Positions 6,171 to 11,199 of a DNA stretch of 11,199 nt are shown here, in pieces. Position 1 is the stretch's first letter. Each line of letters starts with the position of its first letter. The position numbers were made by a program, and so were the translations under genes. Source of the DNA: DATIKM01 sp035477595 (GTDB lineage: Bacteria; Armatimonadota; Chthonomonadetes; Chthonomonadales; CAJBBX01); NCBI GenBank assembly GCA_035477595.1, contig DATIKM010000194.1:1-11199 (forward strand). Direction: 5' to 3'. The notes beneath the pieces are model-generated. The model had not been told where the DNA came from, made no database searches, and was given only the letters and a program-made list of their open reading frames with translations.

Positions 6171-6199
6171 AGTGTAGCAGACCGCCAGGGGAGGGTCAA
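6171..6199 (-). promoter_or_regulatory. Sigma-70 type promoter for the DUF3467 gene
   Basis: The minus strand reads TTGACC (6199-6194), a 17-bp spacer, then TACACT (6176-6171). That is 5/6 and 4/6 matches to the -35 and -10 consensus at ideal spacing, which stands out in such GC-rich DNA. Transcription would begin near 6164, leaving a leader of about 55 nt before the ATG at 6110. The surrounding 6200-6284 holds only a short repeated GCGGTGAGGCGC element. Confidence 0.75.
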
Positions 6200-6284
6200 G
6201 GCGAGGCACAACCTCACCCCTTCGCCATTGGCGCACGTCCGTCTACTAATCCCGCGCCTCACCGCAACGCATAGAGCGAGCGCC

Positions 6285-7361
6285 TCACCGCGCAGCATCG
6301 AGAGCGCGCCGTAGCGCGTCCAGCCGCGCAGGCCCCTCCGCGTGCGTCGGAACGAGCCAGCCGCCCTCGTCTGTCTCGTTCCACGCGTAGATCAGCACCG
6401 CGCCGGCCTCCGCCTGCGCGGGGTGCGCCCGGACCCACGCCACCGCCTCACGCACATTCGCCGCCAGCTCCTCCGGCGTCGGCTGCGCGTACCAGGCGCC
6501 CCGGTAGTGCCTCGCCCACTCCGGGTCGCGCAGCCGTGGCCGGCCGTCCCACCCGGCGTTCACGGTAGGCACCATAGGCTTGCCAGTCGCCGCGAACGAC
6601 GTGCGGTACCACCGGTTCGCCCCCACCAGGTCCGCGTAGGTGTGCTCGCGGTGCTCGTCGTGGGCGTGGGCGCTGTAGGCGCCGATCGCGTCGAAGCCCC
6701 AGCGCTCCACCGCCCGCACGCCGTCCTCGGCTCGGAACACCTGCGCCACCACGTAGGGGTTGCCGGCGCCCGCCCGCCGGCTCTCCGCGCGGAGCAGGTC
6801 GAAGGCCGCGCGGACCTCCTGCGCCCCGCCGAAGTGCGGCTCCAGGTACTGCGTCGCGAACACGAAGAGCAGGGGACGCCCGGCCGGCGCGCGCTGGTAC
6901 TCCCGCCGGCGGAAGTGCCCGGCCAGCTCGCGCGCCGTCTCCGCCCAGCGCTCGCGCGGGCCCATGTGGGAGCCGCCCTGCAGGATGAAGCAATAGCGCA
7001 GAGCGCCCCGGCGCCGGCTCGCCAGGAACTGCCGCCAGCCGTAGTTGTAGCGGTCCGCCTCCGGCCACGACGACGGGTGGTAGTAGCAGAACGCCCAGAA
7101 GGCCAGGCCGCCCCGGAGCGCGTAGGCGATCTCGCGGTCCATCACCTCCTGCCGGTCCGACCGGACCTCAACGCGGCCCTCGGCCGTCTCGCGTGCGTAG
7201 AAGGGCAACCGCGACCGCCACTCCCGCGGGTCCAGGTTCCGCTCCCACGGGTTCCCAGCCCACCAGCCGTCCCACCGGAGCGCTCCCACGATCGCAGGCG
7301 GCGGACCCAGCGCCGGCAGCTCGAGCGCGGCGAGCGCGGCCAGGCAGAGCAGCGCGATCAT
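6285..7361 (-). CDS. Probable secreted GH99/WbsX-like glycoside hydrolase-type protein
   Basis: 358 aa from ATG 7361; the frame is open to 7439 but that part overlaps hsdR. The start is supported by AGGGAG 6 nt upstream and by a hydrophobic leader, MIALLCLAALAALELPALG, that lacks the usual basic n-region, so export is plausible but not certain. The body resembles the (beta/alpha)8 barrels of the GH99-like/WbsX group. ALRWDGWWAG (27-36) is the first strand, GGLAFWAFCYYHPSSW (84-99) matches the 'fd.F.fY.YW' strand, and LLFVFATQYLE (164-174) and GFDAIGAYS (222-230) follow. AWNETDEGGWLVPT (326-339) matches the C-terminal 'AWNEW.EG..l.P' signature of the family. Members act on or near mannose-containing and O-antigen glycans; the substrate here is unknown. 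The ATG overlaps the hsdR stop (ATGA). Being cargo next to phage genes, it may act on envelope glycans, which is inference. Confidence 0.68.
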   Translation of the reverse strand: MIALLCLAALAALELPALGPPPAIVGALRWDGWWAGNPWERNLDPREWRSRLPFYARETAEGRVEVRSDRQEVMDREIAYALRGGLAFWAFCYYHPSSWPEADRYNYGWRQFLASRRRGALRYCFILQGGSHMGPRERWAETARELAGHFRRREYQRAPAGRPLLFVFATQYLEPHFGGAQEVRAAFDLLRAESRRAGAGNPYVVAQVFRAEDGVRAVERWGFDAIGAYSAHAHDEHREHTYADLVGANRWYRTSFAATGKPMVPTVNAGWDGRPRLRDPEWARHYRGAWYAQPTPEELAANVREAVAWVRAHPAQAEAGAVLIYAWNETDEGGWLVPTHAEGPARLDALRRALDAAR

Positions 7362-10300
7362 CGCGCGCTCCCTGGCGTCACCCCGGTGCCGGCCAACGGC
7401 TGCCCGTAGGTCAGCCCGAACACGGTGTCGGTCAGCCACCGGTGGAAGGACCCATTGTCGCTGAACTGCTTGAACAGCTCAGTGTCGTCCTTCAACACGG
7501 CGGCCATGACACGCGCGAGCGCCTTGTCGTGCTCGATGCGGGCGTTCTGCTTGTCGGAGTTCTGACGCGCGTTCTGGTACGCCGTGTCGGCGGCGACGCG
7601 CTCCGGGATCTCCTCGGTGATCAGGCGGCGCACACGGTCGGCGTCGGCCCACGCAATGTTGCCGAACTGGTCGTTGAACGCCTTGAGGATGTTCGAGAGC
7701 CGGTCCAGCTCGGGTTCCGGCTTGCGGCCGCCGCCCGTGGCGGGCACGGGCTCGATCTCAGCATCGGCATCGGGAAGCTGGATCTTGGCCGCCGCCTGCT
7801 TCTCCACGCGGTAGCTGTCCATGTCGATCGCCTCGAGAATGCCCTTCGACAGGTCCTCCTCCACCGGCGCTGGCAGCTTGGGCACGAGAAAGGTCAGGAA
7901 GATCGACAGCTTCTCCCAGTGCGCATCGGTGTACGGCAGGATCGAAGACAGGAAGCCGTAGGTGCGCAGGAACGCCTTGGCCTTGCCCTTGAGATCCACC
8001 TGCCCGTCTTCGTCCAGCCGCTCGCGGTAGTCTGCGACGCAGGCGTCCAGGATCGGGTCGAGCCGGTCGCGGTCCGCGCCACCGAGGTACAGCGCCGCGA
8101 ACTCGTCCACCTGAGCAGCCGCATAGACCTGGTAGCCATCGAGCGCCGCCTTCAGATCGTGCAGCTTGTTCGGGTCGGTCTCCTCCGCGAGGACCGTCGT
8201 GCGGTAGTAGTCGGCAAACGCCTGCTGGATCGTGTCGGCGTCGTTCATGAAGTCGAGCACGAACACGTCGTGCTTCTTCGGGTGGGCGCGGTTGAGCCGC
8301 GATAGAGTCTGCACCGCCTTGATCCCGGAGAGGACCTTGTCCACGTACATCGTGTGCAGCAGCGGCTCGTCGTAGCCGGTCTGGAACTTGTCGGCGCAGA
8401 TCAGGAACCGGTACGGATGCTCCTTGATCTTGTCGGCGATCCGGCCCGACGGGAAACCGTTGAGCGACGCCTCGGTCACCTTCGCGCCACCGTACTCGTG
8501 CTCGCCGGAGAACGCGACGATCGCGCGGCAGGGGCTCTTGCGCTCGGCCAGGTAGTCGCTGATGGCGTGGAAGTACTGGAGCGCGCGCTCGATGCCACTG
8601 GTCACCACCATCGCCCGCGCCTCGCCGCCCACCTTGTTGAGCGCCAGCACCTGCTCGTGGAAGTGGTCCACCATGATCTCGGCCTTGAGCCGGATCGCGT
8701 GGTCGTGGCTTTCGACGTAGCGGCGCAGCTTCTTCTTCGCACGCTTGGTGTCGAACTCCGGGTCGCCCTCGACCTTCTTGATGAGCCTGTAGTAGCTCTC
8801 GACCGGCGCGTAGTGCTTGAGCACGTCCAGGATGAAGCCTTCCTGGATCGCCTGCTTCATCGTGTAGCTGTGGAACGGCCGGTGCTTCACCGTGCCGTCG
8901 GGCTGCAGCTCGGGCTCGCCGAAGATCTCCAGCGTCTTGTTCTTGGGCGTGGCGGTGAAGGCGAAGTAGCTGGCGTTGGGCAGCAGCTTCTTGGCCTCCA
9001 TCAGCCGGTTGATCGTGTCCTCCAGGGTCTCGTCATCATCCTCGGTCCCCGCCGCGGAGAGCGCCATCGACACGGCGGCGGAGGTCCGCCCGCCCTGGCT
9101 CGAGTGCGCCTCGTCGATCACGATGGCGAACCTGCGCCCGCGGTGCTCGGCGCCGATCTCGTCGAGGATGAACGGGAACTTCTGCACCGTGGAGATGATG
9201 ATCTTCTTCCCCCCGGCGATGAAGCGGCGCAGGTCGCCCGAATGCTCCGCGTGCCCCACCGTCGCGCTCACCTGCGCGAACTTCCGGATCGTGTCGCGGA
9301 TCTGCTGGTCGAGTAGAACCCGGTCCGTGACCACGATCATCGAATCGAACACCGGAGCGTCGCCGCGCTTCAGCCCGATGAGCTGGTGCGCGAGCCAGGC
9401 GATGGAGTTCGACTTGCCGCTCCCCGCCGAGTGCTGGATCAGATAGCGCCGCCCCGCGCCGTTCACCAGCGCGTCGGCGAGCAGACGGCGCACCACGTCT
9501 AGCTGGTGATAGCGCGGCCAGATCTGGTCAGCCCTTCGCTTGCCGGTCCTCTCGTCCCGGAACTCGACCACCTGGGCGTAGTTCTCCAGGATGTCCGTCA
9601 GCCCCGCGCGGGTGAGGACGCGCTTCCACAGGTAGTCGGTCTTCAGCCCGTTCGGGTTGGGCGGGTTGCCCGCGCCGTCGTTCCAGCCCAGGTTGAACGG
9701 GAGGAACCACGATGCCTTGCCCTTGAGGTGCGTGCAGAAGCGCGCCTCGTGGTCGTCCACCGCGAAGTGCGCCACGCAGCGCCCGAACTCGAAGAGCTTC
9801 TCGCGCGGGTCGCGGTCGCGCCGGTACTGCTGGACGGCGTCCTCCACCGTCTGCTTGGTCAGGCTGTTCTTCAGCTCGAAGGTGGCCACCGGCAGGCCGT
9901 TGATGAACAGCGCCAGGTCGAGCGCGCGCTGCGTCTCGTCCCGGCTGTAGCGGAGCTGCCGGGTGACGCTGAAGCGGTTGGCGGCGTAGCGCTTGGTCGC
10001 CTTGGCATTGCCCGGCGAGGGCGTGCCGTAGAAGAGGTCGACGTGGTGCGGCCCGTGCTTCAGGCCGTGGCGCAGCAGGTCGATCGTGCCCCGCTTGCCG
10101 ATCTCGCCCTGGAGCCGCGCCAGGAACTTGCGCCGCGTCGGCCCGTCCTGGCCGAGGTCGAGCGCCTCGGCCACCTCCGGCTGCGTCTCGCGCAGGAAGG
10201 CCGAGAGCTGCGCGAGGTCCACGCAGTACTCGCGGTCGTAGTCCTCGGGCGCGCCGCAGGTCCAGACCGCGGCGTAGGTCGCCGGGCGCTCATGCGCCAC

Positions 10301-10390
10301 GTTGGCCGGCACGCCCGGATCGCAGGGCGCGCCGGTCAGCGCCGTGCAGATCAACCGCTCCAGGCCGCGCTCGGAGGTGTCGGCGGTCAT
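7358..10390 (-). CDS. hsdR: Type I restriction enzyme, R (motor/endonuclease) subunit
   Basis: 1010 aa, full length. HsdR joins HsdM and HsdS, translocates DNA using ATP and cleaves at a distance. The nuclease domain has Asp158 in LDLALFING and FELKN with Glu172 and Lys174, followed by the VEDAVQQYRRD helix, which is the PD-(D/E)xK arrangement of HsdR. The SF2 motor has motif I HSAGSGKS (320-327, Lys326), motif II IDEAH (425-429), motif III FTATP (478-482), and motifs V/VI KFQTGYDEPLL (668-678) and QTLSRLNR (694-701). The C-terminal helical region ends in the family-typical FKQFSDNGSFHRWLTDTVFGLTY (973-995). The last 15 residues, GQPLAGTGVTPGSAR, look like an added tail. Start ATG 10390 has GGGAGGG about 10 nt upstream. 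No inactivating change is seen. Confidence 0.97.
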   Translation of the reverse strand: MTADTSERGLERLICTALTGAPCDPGVPANVAHERPATYAAVWTCGAPEDYDREYCVDLAQLSAFLRETQPEVAEALDLGQDGPTRRKFLARLQGEIGKRGTIDLLRHGLKHGPHHVDLFYGTPSPGNAKATKRYAANRFSVTRQLRYSRDETQRALDLALFINGLPVATFELKNSLTKQTVEDAVQQYRRDRDPREKLFEFGRCVAHFAVDDHEARFCTHLKGKASWFLPFNLGWNDGAGNPPNPNGLKTDYLWKRVLTRAGLTDILENYAQVVEFRDERTGKRRADQIWPRYHQLDVVRRLLADALVNGAGRRYLIQHSAGSGKSNSIAWLAHQLIGLKRGDAPVFDSMIVVTDRVLLDQQIRDTIRKFAQVSATVGHAEHSGDLRRFIAGGKKIIISTVQKFPFILDEIGAEHRGRRFAIVIDEAHSSQGGRTSAAVSMALSAAGTEDDDETLEDTINRLMEAKKLLPNASYFAFTATPKNKTLEIFGEPELQPDGTVKHRPFHSYTMKQAIQEGFILDVLKHYAPVESYYRLIKKVEGDPEFDTKRAKKKLRRYVESHDHAIRLKAEIMVDHFHEQVLALNKVGGEARAMVVTSGIERALQYFHAISDYLAERKSPCRAIVAFSGEHEYGGAKVTEASLNGFPSGRIADKIKEHPYRFLICADKFQTGYDEPLLHTMYVDKVLSGIKAVQTLSRLNRAHPKKHDVFVLDFMNDADTIQQAFADYYRTTVLAEETDPNKLHDLKAALDGYQVYAAAQVDEFAALYLGGADRDRLDPILDACVADYRERLDEDGQVDLKGKAKAFLRTYGFLSSILPYTDAHWEKLSIFLTFLVPKLPAPVEEDLSKGILEAIDMDSYRVEKQAAAKIQLPDADAEIEPVPATGGGRKPEPELDRLSNILKAFNDQFGNIAWADADRVRRLITEEIPERVAADTAYQNARQNSDKQNARIEHDKALARVMAAVLKDDTELFKQFSDNGSFHRWLTDTVFGLTYGQPLAGTGVTPGSAR

Positions 10391-10415
10391 GATGCGGGTA
10401 CCCTCCCGCTGCCTC

Positions 10416-10436
10416 TCAGGTACCCATCAAGCAGCG
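10416..10436. repeat. Phased direct-repeat pair, copy 1 (degenerate)
   Basis: TCAGGTACCCATCAAGCAGC on the plus strand, two half-units starting 11 bp apart. It is a degenerate version of the pairs at 10611 and 10701, and lies 26 bp upstream of the hsdR start. Confidence 0.6.
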
Positions 10437-10610
10437 CCGATCCCGCCCCGAAGCGGGCCGCCGCGACGGCTTTGCTGGGGCCTATGCTAAATCCTTTGCT
10501 GAACGGCGCCGATCTCCGGGTCCTAGCAAAGGCGCAAGTGCTTTCCTCTCCGCAGCTTGGGAACAAGCCATCGCGGCCCCAACGCCCTTGATCCATCCGG
10601 AACGCTCCGA

Positions 10611-10630
10611 TCAAGTACCCGTCAAGTACC
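10611..10630. repeat. Phased direct-repeat pair, copy 2
   Basis: TCAAGTACCCGTCAAGTACC: the 9-mer TCAAGTACC occurs twice, with starts exactly 11 bp apart, about one helical turn. It lies 195 bp from copy 1. Confidence 0.85.
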
Positions 10631-10700
10631 GCGATGCGGTCTAGGTGCCCGCAAATACAGCACTTGCGTGATTCCTCCCTGCCGCCCGCAGCCCGTCCCA

Positions 10701-10720
10701 TCAAGTACCCATCAAGTGCC
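10701..10720. repeat. Phased direct-repeat pair, copy 3
   Basis: TCAAGTACCCATCAAGTGCC: the same 11-bp-phased pair with one A-to-G change in the second unit. It lies 90 bp from copy 2 and 4 bp after the stop codon of the regulator gene. Confidence 0.85.
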
Positions 10721-10723
10721 GGC

Positions 10724-11199
10724 TCATCTCCGCCCCTCCGCTCGGGTACCGGCCCAGAAAGGCAGATACCGCATCAGCTTGGGAGCTGCGTCCGGGTCTG
10801 CCGGCACGATGGCCCCGGCCTCGACGGCCTCCCGGATCAGCCGGGAGACGGTCGAACGGTTGTGCTCCTCCACGCCGAAGCGGGCGCGCAGGGTGGAGTT
10901 GGTCATCTCCTTCCTGGTGACGTAACGGAGGCAGGCATGCTGGTAGCAGGCGCGCACGCGGTCCGCCTTCTCCATGGCCGACAGCGGCTTGTGGGCGAAG
11001 AGGACCGTGCGTGTGAACCCTTCCGGGCTCTCGAACAGCGGGGCCGGAAGCTGGAACCGCTCGACCTGGAACACGACCTTGTCGATCCCGCTGCCCCGCT
11101 CCTCGCAGATCCGGCACCTGCGCATGAGCGAGGCGAGCGCCTCGTTGCGCGAGCGGGGCGGGGTGTCCACGAAACGCTGCGTGTCGACGAGCGGCTCGC
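10724..11199 (-). CDS. ATP-binding/AlbA (Schlafen-like) type transcriptional regulator, C-terminal part
   Basis: The gene enters from the right edge (the frame is open through 11199, reading EPLVDTQRFVDTPPRSRNEA) and ends at TGA 10726-10724; a GTG at 11170 is internal, not a start. The visible 158 codons match the C-terminus of proteins with an N-terminal AlbA_2 nucleic-acid-binding domain and a RecG-like HATPase_c_4 segment. RSRNEALASLMRR followed by CEERGSGIDKV is that family's signature. A winged-helix-like region comes next: KADRVRACYQHACLRYVTRKEMTNSTLRARFGV, then STVSRLIREAVEAGAIVP. The end, DPDAAPKLMRYLPFWA, is also typical. Such proteins are commonly encoded inside Type I restriction operons, which fits hsdR lying 333 bp downstream on the same strand. 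A regulatory role is inferred from the domains, not shown. Confidence 0.85.
   Translation of the reverse strand, partial: EPLVDTQRFVDTPPRSRNEALASLMRRCRICEERGSGIDKVVFQVERFQLPAPLFESPEGFTRTVLFAHKPLSAMEKADRVRACYQHACLRYVTRKEMTNSTLRARFGVEEHNRSTVSRLIREAVEAGAIVPADPDAAPKLMRYLPFWAGTRAEGRR

Larger units (their letters stand above)
10391..10723. other. 333-bp non-coding gap with phased direct repeats and short inverted repeats
   Basis: This gap separates the regulator gene from hsdR. It contains three paired TCAAGTACC-type repeats (listed separately). There is an 8-bp inverted repeat CCTTTGCT/AGCAAAGG (10493-10500 and 10525-10532, 24-nt spacer). GCTTG-GGAA-CAAGC lies at 10555-10568, and CCCGC/GCGGG at 10442-10457. 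GGGTACCC lies next to the hsdR Shine-Dalgarno sequence. I find no convincing -35/-10 pair and no U-tract terminator. A minus-strand frame runs through the gap (105 codons from 10704) and reads LDGYL-x-G three times, but it has no Shine-Dalgarno and only a TTG start, so I do not call it a gene. Confidence 0.7.

Noticed and set aside
6240..6291. Repeated GCGGTGAGGCGC as a regulatory site
   Set aside because: Two short copies 25 bp apart, one within the end of a gene; the same GTGAGGCGC words occur elsewhere in this GC-rich DNA, so chance is likely.
8354..10591. Long plus-strand frames opposite hsdR
   Set aside because: They are antisense shadows of a GC-rich gene; their peptides show only L/R/A/V/D-rich filler, while the minus frame has every HsdR motif in order.
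10387..10704. 105-codon minus-strand frame with three LDGYL-x-G words and a CxxC
   Set aside because: TTG start inside a DNA repeat, no Shine-Dalgarno, overlap into the hsdR start, and repeats explained equally well as operator DNA; kept only as an alternative in the findings.

Overview
This is a very GC-rich window (roughly 70% by eye) in which every gene I can support lies on the minus strand, so reading order is from the right edge (11199) to the left edge (1). Nothing fixes the species. The base composition, the tailed-phage packaging genes and an adjacent Type I restriction gene suggest a prophage or phage-derived island, next to a defence locus, in a high-GC bacterium or a metagenomic relative. 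I see no rRNA, tRNA, CRISPR, integrase or insertion sequence.

Right part (about 7358-11199): the C-terminal part of an AlbA/Schlafen-type ATP-binding regulator that runs off the right edge. Next come 333 bp of non-coding DNA with three pairs of an 11-bp-phased direct repeat, then a complete Type I restriction subunit hsdR of 1010 aa. Together these look like the tail of an hsd operon whose hsdM and hsdS would lie beyond the window.

Middle part (about 5711-7361): a secreted GH99/WbsX-like barrel protein whose ATG overlaps the hsdR stop (ATGA). After it comes a free-standing DUF3467 gene with a near-consensus sigma-70 promoter in front and an intrinsic terminator behind. That arrangement is typical of a phage 'moron'. 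A perfect 39-bp direct repeat links the DUF3467 stop codon to the interior of the small-terminase gene.

Left part (1-5710): a packaging module of small terminase, large terminase and portal. It continues through two short proteins, one of them membrane-anchored with a coiled coil, to an SGNH hydrolase. TerL/portal, portal/membrane protein and membrane protein/66-aa protein are each joined by a 4-bp ATGA overlap, so translation is probably coupled. The TerS/TerL overlap is 26 bp. The hydrolase is followed by about 780 bp of non-coding DNA. This holds three copies of a perfect GC hairpin, three copies of the hydrolase's own 3' end, and five copies of a Shine-Dalgarno-ATG block. Only the leftmost block opens a real reading frame, which leaves the window at base 1; the other four read ATG-GGG-TGA. 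This repeated gene-junction sequence is the most unusual structure in the window.

Functionally, the left operon would recognise and package phage DNA through the portal and supply envelope-active enzymes. The right part would restrict incoming DNA. The middle genes look like accessory cargo placed between them.
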